Positions 42,596-50,704 of a DNA stretch of 64,000 nucleotides are shown here, piece after piece. Under the pieces are notes generated by a model. The model was not told the DNA's origin and did no database searches. It saw only the letters and a list, made by a program, of their open reading frames with translations. Origin of the DNA: Halarchaeum rubridurum (GTDB lineage: Archaea; Halobacteriota; Halobacteria; Halobacteriales; Halobacteriaceae). The position numbers were made by a program, and so were the translations under genes. Numbering within the stretch: position 1 is the first letter of the stretch; the number at the start of each line of letters is the position of its first letter. The stretch lies in NCBI RefSeq assembly GCF_014647115.1, contig NZ_BMOO01000005.1, positions 1-64,000 of the forward strand, in the 5' to 3' direction.

Positions 42596-42618
42596 TCGTT
42601 TTCCCTCTCCAGCCTCTT
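42596..42618 (+). terminator. Pyrimidine-rich possible terminator
   Basis: Twenty bases past the purN/H stop a run of T and C (CTCGTTTTCCCTCTCC and then CCTCTTTG) interrupts GC-rich DNA. Archaeal polymerases terminate at T-rich tracts without a hairpin, so this is a plausible 3' end before the folate gene. Evidence is composition only. Confidence 0.35.
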
Positions 42619-42724
42619 TGCCGCCCGTCGCACAGCGCCGCGTCCTGCCTCGCCGCGTGCGGCGTCACGTCGCGGGCGTGCGCCCATCCGACACGCATTT
42701 GACGACCGGCGCGGACGTATCGGT

Positions 42725-45181
42725 ATGCGCTACGACGAGGCCGCGAACTTCCTCCTCGACCTCCGGCGGTTCAGCCCGCGGGCGGGGACGGAGGGTATCG
42801 CGGACCTGCTCTCGACCCTCGACGACCCACACCGGGGCCCGACGTACGTCCAGGTCGCGGGGTCGAACGGGAAGGGAAGCACCGCACGGATGGTCGAGGC
42901 CGCGCTCCGCGAGACGGACCTCGACGTCGGTCTCTACACGTCGCCGCACTTCGACGACCTGCGCGAGCGAATCCGCGTGAACGGCCGGAAGATTCCCGAG
43001 TCGGCGGTCGCCGACTACACGGCGGCGATAGAGGAGTACGTCACGGAGCACGCCGCCGTCGGCGATTCGCCGACGTTCTTCGAGACGGTGACGGGGATGG
43101 CGCTCTGGCACTTCGGCGAGATGGACGTCGACGTGGCGATCCTCGAAGTCGGCATCGGCGGCCGCTTCGACGCGACGAGCGTCGTCGACCCGAGCGCGGC
43201 CTGCGTGACGAGCGTCTCGCTCGAACACACGGACGTCCTCGGCGACACCGTCGCGGAGATCGCCCGGGAGAAGGCCGCGGTCGCGCCCGCGGACGCGCCG
43301 CTCGTGACGGCGACGACGGGCGAGGCCCGCGAGACGGTGCGCGAGGTCGCCGGCGACGTCGTGACCGTCGGCGAGTCCGACGACGACGACGTCCGCGTGG
43401 CCTACGGTGGGCCGGCCTCGACCAGCGAGGCGAGCGTGACGCTCACGGACGAATCGGGCACGCTCGACGCGCGCATCCCGCTGTTCGGCCGACACCAGGC
43501 GACGAACGCGGGAATCGCGGCGACCCTCGTCCGCCAGCTCGTCGACGTCGACGACGCGACGCTCGCGCGCGGCCTGCGCAAGGCCCACTGGCCGGGGCGC
43601 TTCGAGGTGATGGGCGACGACCCCCTGACCGTCCTCGACGGCGCGCACAACCCCGGGGCGTGCGCGGCGGTCGCCGACACGCTCGCGGACTTCGACTACG
43701 ACGACCTCCACCTCGTCGTCGGCGCGATGAACGACAAGGACCACGTCGGGATGGCCGCGGCGCTCCCGACCGCCGACCACGTCTGGGCGTGTCGCCCCGA
43801 CACGGGCCGCGCCGAGGACGAGGCGGCGCTCGCGGCCGCGTTCCGTGAGGCCGGCGCGGGCGAGGTGTCGACGCGCCGCGCCGTCGAGAGCGCGCTCGAC
43901 CGGGCGCTCGACGCCGCCGGCCCGGACGACTGCGTGCTCGTCGCGGGGTCGCTCTACACCGTTGCCGAGGCCCGGCGACGCTGGACGCGCGTCTCCGTCC
44001 CGAAGCGCGCCGACGACCTCGCGGAGTCGCGCGCGCACCTCGAACGCGCGCACGTCACCCCCGCGGGCGCGTGGCGGATGCGCGGGAAGGGCGTCCACCG
44101 CGTCGTCCGCGCGCACGTCCAGAAGCGCCAGGCCCAGTACCTCAAGGAGGAGCTGTTGAGTCTGGGCGGCGAGTGTGCGGTCTCGGGGCTGAACGAGCAG
44201 GCCCGCGGGACCGTCGACGTCGTCATGATGGGGACGCTCGCGCAGTTCAAGCGCCTCTGCGGGAAACTCGACGGTCAGCCGTACGGGCTGTCGCTCTACG
44301 CGGACGAACTCCGCGAGACGCTCGACATCGAGACCGCGGGCGACGACGCCGACTACCCGTGGACGGGCGAGGGGACGGCCGTGATGGGCATCCTGAACGT
44401 CACGCCCGACTCCTTCCACGACGGGGGCGAGTACGAGGCCATCGAGGACGCCGTCGCGCGCGCCGAGCGGATGGTCGCGGACGGCGCGGACATCGTGGAC
44501 GTCGGCGGCGAGTCGACGCGTCCGGGCGCGGACCCCGTCCCCGCGGCGACGGAGATCGAGCGCATCGTCCCCGTCATCGAGCGCATCGCGGACCTCGACT
44601 GTCTCATCAGCGTCGACACGATGAAGGCCGAGGTCGGCCGCGCGGCCCTCGAGGCGGGCGCGGACGTCCTCAACGACGTCACGGGCCTCGAGGACCCCGA
44701 GATGCGCTTCGTCGCCGCCGAGTACGACGCGCCGCTGATCGTGATGCACTCGCTGAACGCGCCCGTCGAACCCGGCGAGGAACCCGAGTACGACGACGTC
44801 GTCGAGGACGTCATCGACGAGCTCAGAGAGCGCGTCCTGCTCGCCGAGAAGGCGGGGCTCCCCCGCGAGAAGATCGTCGTCGACCCCGGCCTCGGCTTCG
44901 CCAAGACCGCCGGCGAGGAGTTCGAAATCCTCCACCGGACCGACGAGTTCCACGCGCTCGGCTGTCCCGTCCTCATCGGCCACTCGCACAAGTCGATGTT
45001 CGGCGCGCTCGGGGACGGCGCGTCCAGCGAGCACGCGACGGTCGCGGGCACGGCCATCGCCGCGGAGCGCGGCGCCGACGTCGTCCGCGTCCACGACGTC
45101 CCCGAGAACGTCGCCGCGGTCCGGACCGTCGAGGCGACGCGCCGCGGGGCGGGCGACGACGGAGGGGAAGACGATGCCTGA
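42725..45181 (+). CDS. folP: Folylpolyglutamate/dihydrofolate synthase fused to dihydropteroate synthase
   Basis: This 818-residue fusion provides two folate steps. FolC (1-420) has the P-loop GSNGKGST (46-53), ILEVGIGGRFDAT and VLDGAHNPG. Residues about 435-540 carry YLKEELLSLGGECAVS and DVVMMGTLAQFKRL, the N-terminal part typical of NUP-type dihydropteroate synthase. From about 553 the TIM barrel follows, with MGILNVTPDSFHDGGEY and VDVGGESTRPGADPV, which bind pterin diphosphate and p-aminobenzoate. Such FolC-FolP fusions are known from haloarchaea. The stop overlaps the following methyltransferase gene by 8 bases. Confidence 0.93.
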   Translation: MRYDEAANFLLDLRRFSPRAGTEGIADLLSTLDDPHRGPTYVQVAGSNGKGSTARMVEAALRETDLDVGLYTSPHFDDLRERIRVNGRKIPESAVADYTAAIEEYVTEHAAVGDSPTFFETVTGMALWHFGEMDVDVAILEVGIGGRFDATSVVDPSAACVTSVSLEHTDVLGDTVAEIAREKAAVAPADAPLVTATTGEARETVREVAGDVVTVGESDDDDVRVAYGGPASTSEASVTLTDESGTLDARIPLFGRHQATNAGIAATLVRQLVDVDDATLARGLRKAHWPGRFEVMGDDPLTVLDGAHNPGACAAVADTLADFDYDDLHLVVGAMNDKDHVGMAAALPTADHVWACRPDTGRAEDEAALAAAFREAGAGEVSTRRAVESALDRALDAAGPDDCVLVAGSLYTVAEARRRWTRVSVPKRADDLAESRAHLERAHVTPAGAWRMRGKGVHRVVRAHVQKRQAQYLKEELLSLGGECAVSGLNEQARGTVDVVMMGTLAQFKRLCGKLDGQPYGLSLYADELRETLDIETAGDDADYPWTGEGTAVMGILNVTPDSFHDGGEYEAIEDAVARAERMVADGADIVDVGGESTRPGADPVPAATEIERIVPVIERIADLDCLISVDTMKAEVGRAALEAGADVLNDVTGLEDPEMRFVAAEYDAPLIVMHSLNAPVEPGEEPEYDDVVEDVIDELRERVLLAEKAGLPREKIVVDPGLGFAKTAGEEFEILHRTDEFHALGCPVLIGHSHKSMFGALGDGASSEHATVAGTAIAAERGADVVRVHDVPENVAAVRTVEATRRGAGDDGGEDDA

Positions 45182-45845
45182 AGACGCCGACGCAGACGCC
45201 GACGGGGTCGACGCTGGCGGCGACGGTCGCGCGTCCTACCTCCGCGCGGTCCACGAGGCGTACGACGAGCTCGCGCGGGTCCACCGCGAGGCCCGCACCG
45301 CCGTCGGCGAACCCGGCATCGACCAGGTGGACGCGGTGGCGCGCGACCTCCCGGACGGTGCGCGCGTCCTCGACGCGGGGTGTGGCTCCGGCGTCCCCGT
45401 CCTCTCGCGCTTCGACCTCGCCTTCGACGTCGTCGGCCTCGACCTCTCGCGCGAGCAACTGGAGCGCGCCCACGAGCGCTCGCCGACCGCCGGCCTCGTG
45501 CAGGGCGACATGACCTCGCTCCCGTTCGCGGACGACGCCTTCGACGGCCTCGTCGCACTCCACTCCATCATCCACGTCCCCCGCGAGGCCCACCCGCGCG
45601 TCTACCGGGAGTTCCACCGCGTGCTCGCCGACGGCGCGCCCGCGCTCGTCACCACGGGGACGGACGCCTACGAGGGCGGCACGCCGAACTGGCTCGGCAG
45701 CGGCGTCGAGATGCACTGGAGTTTCCCCGCCGCCGAGGAGACCCTGACGAGCCTCCGCGCGGCCGGCTTCGCGGTCGAGGAGGAGACGCGCGTCCCCGAC
45801 GAACACGGCGGTGGCGAGTTCCTCTTCGTCCGCGTGCGCGCCTAG
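45174..45845 (+). CDS. SAM-dependent methyltransferase (class I)
   Basis: The 223-residue protein has the Rossmann motif I VLDAGCGSGVPVL near residues 62-74, motif II VVGLDLSREQL, and DMTSLPFADDAFDGL around motif III-IV, all of the Methyltransf_11 type. A small-molecule substrate is likely, though unknown. The first 20 residues are an acidic low-complexity tail. It starts 8 bases before the folate gene's end, so it is in that operon; coupling does not by itself indicate a folate role. Its end overlaps the convergent glycosyltransferase by 4 bases. Confidence 0.82.
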   Translation: MPEDADADADGVDAGGDGRASYLRAVHEAYDELARVHREARTAVGEPGIDQVDAVARDLPDGARVLDAGCGSGVPVLSRFDLAFDVVGLDLSREQLERAHERSPTAGLVQGDMTSLPFADDAFDGLVALHSIIHVPREAHPRVYREFHRVLADGAPALVTTGTDAYEGGTPNWLGSGVEMHWSFPAAEETLTSLRAAGFAVEEETRVPDEHGGGEFLFVRVRA

Positions 45846-46894
45846 AGCGACCGGTAGTACTCGATGTGGCGCGCCCGGAAGCGCCCGACGTCGTACTCCG
45901 CGTACGCCTCGTCGACGCTCGCGCGCTCCATCGCCGTCGCCTCGCGGAGTCGCTCGACGAGCGCCGCGTCGCTCGTCGCCAGCAGCCCCCGGTCCGCGTG
46001 CTCGACGAGTTCGTGTGCGGCCGAGTTCGCGTGATACTCGACGACGCCGACGCAGCCGCAGGCGAGCGCGCGCAGCAGGTCGGTCGGGAAGCTCGTCCGC
46101 GTCGCCGTCTGCGCGTAGACGTGCGCGCCCGCGAAAAGCGCGAGCCGGTCGTCGAGCCCGCGCGCGCCGACGAAGTCGATACGGTCGGCTATCCGTAGGT
46201 CGCGGGCCTGGCGCTCGTAGCTCTCGCGCTCCGGCCCGTCGCCGATAACGGTCGCCGACCACTCGTACTCCCGGAACTCCGCGAGCGCGAGCAGTAGCGA
46301 TTCGAGGTTCGCCGCATCGTCGAGTCGACGGGAGTAGACGACGTCGCCCGCCTCGGGGTCGGGCTCGACGGCCCGGACGCGCGCCATCTCGACGGGGTTC
46401 GGGATGCGGGCGAGCGCGTCGTCGGAGGCGCTGCACTCGCGGGCCGCCGTGGCGACGTGCTCGGAGGGGACGACCACCCCGTCCGCCGCCCGGAGCGCCA
46501 AGCGGTCGGCGCGCGAGCCGTCCGGCGGGTCGTAGTAGTCGAGGACGACCGGGGCGCCGAAGGCGGTGGCGACCCGCGCACCCAGCGTGCGCTCGGGGGT
46601 CGCGCCCGCGACGTGGACGACGTCCGGGTCGAAGGCGCGGAGCGCGCGGACGAGCCGGAGCGTCCCCCGGCGCTCGCCCGGCGTCGCCGCGATGGCGCGG
46701 TACGTCACGCCGTCGTAGTCGAACGACGGGAACCCGCCGTCCCACCAGCGCGCGCAGAAGACCTCGACGTCGTGGCCGTCCGCGTCGAGCGTCGAGACGA
46801 GCGTGTCGAGGCGCGCGAGGGCGTCGTCCGCGGTGCGTCGCTCCTCGCCGTCGTCGTGGTGGACGGTCCGATCCGAGACGAGCGCGACGCGCAT
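45842..46894 (-). CDS. Glycosyltransferase family 4
   Basis: The 350-residue GT-B enzyme has an N-terminal acceptor half (RVALVSDRTVHHDDGEERR, DPDVVHVAGATPERTLG) and a C-terminal sugar-nucleotide half: IPNPVEMARV, VIGDGPERESYERQA, FVGARG and the YAQTATRTSFPTDLLRALACG stretch with the second E-x7-E-type region replaced by S-F-P-T-D. The donor and acceptor are unknown; such enzymes build surface glycans or glycolipids. Lack of the usual first glutamate in EX7E is notable. It lies alone beside the DUF262 gene. Confidence 0.83.
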   Translation of the reverse strand: MRVALVSDRTVHHDDGEERRTADDALARLDTLVSTLDADGHDVEVFCARWWDGGFPSFDYDGVTYRAIAATPGERRGTLRLVRALRAFDPDVVHVAGATPERTLGARVATAFGAPVVLDYYDPPDGSRADRLALRAADGVVVPSEHVATAARECSASDDALARIPNPVEMARVRAVEPDPEAGDVVYSRRLDDAANLESLLLALAEFREYEWSATVIGDGPERESYERQARDLRIADRIDFVGARGLDDRLALFAGAHVYAQTATRTSFPTDLLRALACGCVGVVEYHANSAAHELVEHADRGLLATSDAALVERLREATAMERASVDEAYAEYDVGRFRARHIEYYRSL

Positions 46895-46942
46895 ATCGAG
46901 GGGTGTGCGCGACGTGAGAAAAAGGCTTGCGCTGCGCTCGCT

Positions 46943-48655
46943 CTACCGCAGGGACCAGAGGTCGACCGCGTAATCTGCCAGTTTCTCCGTCCGACGCTCT
47001 ACCTCGGGAATCGTCCACTGGTCGTACTCACAGAGCGCCTGCGTCATGAGGAAGTCCGATTCCCGATAATGCGCCTTCTTCTGGTCGAACGGGTTGTCCG
47101 AGGCGGAGAGGTTGAGGCTGTCTTCGAGGAGGGTCAGGTTCCCGATCCGGTCTCGCCACTCGATGAACGTCTCCTCGTCGACGCCGAGATACGAGCGCCA
47201 CGGTGCGTACTTCTTCGCCGAGAAGCTCGCACGCGGCGCGATGTGTTCGATATCGACGACCGACCGGTCCGCGATTTCTTTCCCGCCCGCGGAGCTCATG
47301 TATATCTCGCGTTCGAGCGTGTCGAGCACGTACTTCGTCCGGTCGTTCATCGGCATCCGGTTGTTTACGAATGCAGCTCGGAACTCGGCGTCGGAGGGTG
47401 CGGCGTTCCGAAACGCCCGAGAGATATCTGTGAGCGGGTCCGGCGTCTCGAACGCCGTCGAGCAGACGTGACTGAACAGCCGGTCCATCTCCGATCCGGT
47501 CGCGTAGCCCGCCATCCCTCGGCGGAGCAACAGGACCTCCAAGTCCCACATCGCGTCGAGCACGACGTTCGGGTCGTCGACCTCGCGTAGTAGCCTGAGG
47601 AGGAACGTCCGGGCTTGCGTCGGCCGAATAGCGTTTAGCGCCGCGAGGCGGTCGTTTACGCGTTTGCTCGACTTCCCGGAGAAGACAGTGAGAGAGCCCT
47701 CCAAGAGCTCGACGTACCGGTCGGACTGCTCGCGCATGTCGACGAGGAAGGATTCGAGCGACTGACCGCTCTCGGGGAGCTGGTCCTCGACGATCTCGGT
47801 GAACGTATCGTACAGCGTGTGATTCGATATTGCCCCGTCGTAGTCCGGGTCCGGCATGGACATGAGGTAGTGACGGAAGAACCGTGCGGGCTTGTTCATC
47901 CGCCCCCGGACGTTGTCGAGGATGGCCTCCCACTCCGATTTCACGGTCTCCGGGTCCGTGTCGTCGTGTTCGGACGCGTATCTGAGGAGGTAGTTCTTCA
48001 TCAGGTCTACGGCTGAGAGGTCGAGACCACGGTCGTTGAGGCTCTCGAACAGGCGATACGCGGAGGTTTCGCTATCGGTCTCGATAACGACGAGCGAGAG
48101 GGAGCCCAAGAGGTGGATGCGGAGCTCGTTCACCTGCTCGGGCGTCATACCCTCCAAGCGCTCCACGAAGAAGTCGTACGCTTCCGTTACACGGGAGTCG
48201 TGGGCGGTGGCGCGTCCGTCGCGCAAAAGCGCCTGGAACGCGCCGTCGTCGTTCTTCCCGAGGGAGAGCGTGGGAAAATCGTTCCCGTCGAGGTCGCTCT
48301 TCCAGAGGTAATCGGGGCTGATGTCGGCCGCGACGTCGGCGAACTCCTCCGTCGTCGAGAGGACGTCCTGAAGCGCCCGGAGCAGCACGGCAATAGTTGT
48401 CATCCGTTGTTGCCCGTCGACGAGTTCGAGAACCGAGAGCTCGTTTACCAACGTCTGACGTTCAATAACGACGATGGAACCAAGAAAGTGGGTCTCTCCG
48501 TGGTCCAGTGAGCGGATGTCGTACCAGAAGTCGCTCCAGTGTTCCTCGCGCCACGAGTATTCCCGCTGGTAGTCGGGGACCTCGAACCGATAGTCGAACG
48601 AGAAGACGCTTTTCACACTCTCTTCGGTCGCACTAATGTCGATTCCGCCGCTCAT
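46943..48655 (-). CDS. DUF262/DUF1524 protein, GmrSD/BrxU-like candidate restriction enzyme
   Basis: The 570-residue protein has an N-terminal DUF262 domain: VPDYQREYSW (26-35), FLGSIVVIER, and VDGQQRMTT (79-87), the motif that binds and hydrolyses NTP in GmrS-type subunits. The C-terminal DUF1524 domain has an HNH-type VDIEHIAP with His471, the predicted nuclease. Fused S and D halves are known in type IV, modification-dependent restriction enzymes. By eye the DNA is less GC-rich and the protein less acidic than its neighbours, suggesting transfer. ACTTATAGATA about 35 bases upstream is a good TATA box. No partner gene adjoins it. Confidence 0.88.
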   Translation of the reverse strand: MSGGIDISATEESVKSVFSFDYRFEVPDYQREYSWREEHWSDFWYDIRSLDHGETHFLGSIVVIERQTLVNELSVLELVDGQQRMTTIAVLLRALQDVLSTTEEFADVAADISPDYLWKSDLDGNDFPTLSLGKNDDGAFQALLRDGRATAHDSRVTEAYDFFVERLEGMTPEQVNELRIHLLGSLSLVVIETDSETSAYRLFESLNDRGLDLSAVDLMKNYLLRYASEHDDTDPETVKSEWEAILDNVRGRMNKPARFFRHYLMSMPDPDYDGAISNHTLYDTFTEIVEDQLPESGQSLESFLVDMREQSDRYVELLEGSLTVFSGKSSKRVNDRLAALNAIRPTQARTFLLRLLREVDDPNVVLDAMWDLEVLLLRRGMAGYATGSEMDRLFSHVCSTAFETPDPLTDISRAFRNAAPSDAEFRAAFVNNRMPMNDRTKYVLDTLEREIYMSSAGGKEIADRSVVDIEHIAPRASFSAKKYAPWRSYLGVDEETFIEWRDRIGNLTLLEDSLNLSASDNPFDQKKAHYRESDFLMTQALCEYDQWTIPEVERRTEKLADYAVDLWSLR

Positions 48656-48735
48656 TAACTGTCCCAGGGTTCCCGTCGACTATCTATAAGTATTGCCACC
48701 CGAAGAGCTATCGGCGCGCCCGCGGACCACCCCGC

Positions 48736-50583
48736 ATGGCCTACGACATCGAGCGGTACCTGAACGTGCGAAGCGCCGCCGGGCCGACGGTCGGCCCCGA
48801 CGGCCAACTGGCGTTCACGATGGACACGACGGGCGTCGCGCAGGTCTGGCGGCTCGACGGCGCGCGCGAGTGGCCGACTCAGCTCTCCTTCGGCGAGGAG
48901 GCGGTGAGCTTCGCGTCCTACTCGCCGACGCGCGACGAACTCGTCTACGGCGTCGACGAGGGCGGCAACGAGCGGACCCAGCTCTACCGGCTCGCGGGCG
49001 ACGGGAGCGAGGCGCTCGACCTCACCGACGACCCCGAGTCGATCCACGGCTGGGGCGGATGGAGTCACGACGGCGAGCGGGTCGCGTTCGCGGCGAACCG
49101 CCGCGACGAGGGGAGCTTCGATGCCTACGTCCAGCGCCGCGACGAGACGGGCGACGCCGCCGAACTCGTCGTCGACGGCACGGACCTCGACCTCTGCTCC
49201 GTTGTGGGGTGGAGCCCGTCGGACGACCGGCTCCTCGTCCACGAGACGCACTCGAATCGCTCGCACGACCTCCACGTCGCGCACCTCGACACCGGGGAGG
49301 TGACGGCGCTCACGGCCGACCGCGCGGGCGAGGTCCGGTACTCGTCGGTCGCGTGGGGGCCGGACGGCGAGACGCTGTACGTGGCGACGGACCACGAGCG
49401 GGACACGCTCGCGCTGCGCGAACTCGACCCCGAGACGGGCGACCTCGGCCCCACGCTCGTCGACGGCGACTGGGACGTCTCGGGGGTCAGCGTCGACCAC
49501 GAGTCGCGGACGATGGCCGTCGTGCGGAACGTCGAGGGGTACAGCGAGCTCTCGCTCTCGCGTCTCGACGCCGACCGCGAGCGCGTCCCCCTCCCCGACC
49601 CCGACCTCCCCGAGGGCGTCCTGCTCGGCCTCTCCGTCGGTCCCGACGGCGAGCGCCTCGCGGCCGCCGTCTCGACGCCGACGGCGAACGCGAACGTCCA
49701 CGTCGTCGCCCTCGACACGGGCGCGAGCGAGCGCTGGACGGCCGCCTCGACCGCCGGCATCCCGACGTCGACCTTCCGCGAGCCCGAGCTCGTCCACTAT
49801 GAGAGCGTCGGCGTTGACGGGCGTAGCCCGTCCGCCCGGGAGACGGAGTCTCCCGTTGGCTTGACGATCCCGGCGTTCTTCACGCGCCCCGACGGCGACG
49901 GTCCCCACCCGGTCATCGTCGACGTCCACGGCGGCCCGGAGTCCCAGCGTCGCCCCGCTTTCCGCGCCCTGCGGCAGTACTTCGTCGACAACGGCTACGC
50001 GGTCTTCGAGCCGAACGTCCGGGGCTCCTCGGGGTACGGCACGCGCTACATGAACCTCGACGACGTCGAGAAGCGCATGGACGCCGTCGCGGACCTCGAC
50101 CGGGGCGTCGAGTGGCTCACCGCGCGCGACGACGTGGACGACGAGCGAATCGTCGCCTACGGGGGCTCCTACGGCGGCTTTATGGTCCTCGCGGCGCTCA
50201 CCGAGTACCCCGAGCGCTGGGCGGCGGGCGTCGACGTCGTCGGCATCGCGGACTTCGTCACCTTCCTCGAAAACACGGGCGAGTGGCGACGCGAACACCG
50301 CGAAGCCGAGTACGGGCGTCTCGACGCGGACCGGGCGTTCCTCGAGTCTATCAGCCCGATCAACAACGTCGAACGCATCGAGGCCCCGCTGCTCGTCATG
50401 CACGGCGCGAACGACCCGCGGGTCCCGGTCGGGGAGGCGGAACAGATCGCCGCGGAGGCGAGCGACCACGTCCCCGTCGAGAAGCTGATCTTCGAGGACG
50501 AGGGCCACGGCTTCTCGAAACTGGAGAACCGCATCACGGCCTACCGGGCGGTGGTGGACTTCCTCGACGAACACGTCCGATAG
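48736..50583 (+). CDS. S9 family peptidase (acylaminoacyl/prolyl oligopeptidase type)
   Basis: The 615-residue enzyme has an N-terminal beta-propeller (about 1-350, repeated W-S and D-G strand pairs such as GWSPSDDRLLVHE) and a C-terminal alpha/beta hydrolase. The triad is Ser478 in YGGSYGGFM, Asp560 in HGANDPRVP and His591 in EGHGF. It trims peptides or acyl-peptides in the cytosol. Near the domain junction, about residues 361-373, a hairpin repeat encodes an extra Arg/Ser/Glu stretch. It is divergent from the DUF262 gene. Confidence 0.9.
   Translation: MAYDIERYLNVRSAAGPTVGPDGQLAFTMDTTGVAQVWRLDGAREWPTQLSFGEEAVSFASYSPTRDELVYGVDEGGNERTQLYRLAGDGSEALDLTDDPESIHGWGGWSHDGERVAFAANRRDEGSFDAYVQRRDETGDAAELVVDGTDLDLCSVVGWSPSDDRLLVHETHSNRSHDLHVAHLDTGEVTALTADRAGEVRYSSVAWGPDGETLYVATDHERDTLALRELDPETGDLGPTLVDGDWDVSGVSVDHESRTMAVVRNVEGYSELSLSRLDADRERVPLPDPDLPEGVLLGLSVGPDGERLAAAVSTPTANANVHVVALDTGASERWTAASTAGIPTSTFREPELVHYESVGVDGRSPSARETESPVGLTIPAFFTRPDGDGPHPVIVDVHGGPESQRRPAFRALRQYFVDNGYAVFEPNVRGSSGYGTRYMNLDDVEKRMDAVADLDRGVEWLTARDDVDDERIVAYGGSYGGFMVLAALTEYPERWAAGVDVVGIADFVTFLENTGEWRREHREAEYGRLDADRAFLESISPINNVERIEAPLLVMHGANDPRVPVGEAEQIAAEASDHVPVEKLIFEDEGHGFSKLENRITAYRAVVDFLDEHVR
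49816..49855. repeat. Two mini-hairpins inside the S9 peptidase frame
   Basis: GACGGGC-GTA-GCCCGTC lies at 49816-49832 and CGGGAGAC-GGA-GTCTCCCG at 49837-49855, four bases apart. Both have perfect arms and 3-base loops. They encode part of the propeller-hydrolase junction and stay in frame, so they look like an inserted repeat tolerated in a loop. Confidence 0.6.
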
Positions 50584-50704
50584 CGGCCCACGGGCGGAGA
50601 CGACGGGGTCGGACGGCGCGGGTCGCGCTGTCGTCGGGTCGCCATCGCGCCATCGCGCGGGCGCCATCACGCCCCCGTGTGCGCGCCGTCGCGCCGTCGC
50701 GTCG

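Noticed and set aside
42665-45094. 809-residue minus-strand frame opposite folC-folP
   Set aside because: It is a codon-position shadow of a GC-rich gene: Arg/Val/Asp-rich with no domain, while the plus strand carries clear folate enzyme motifs.
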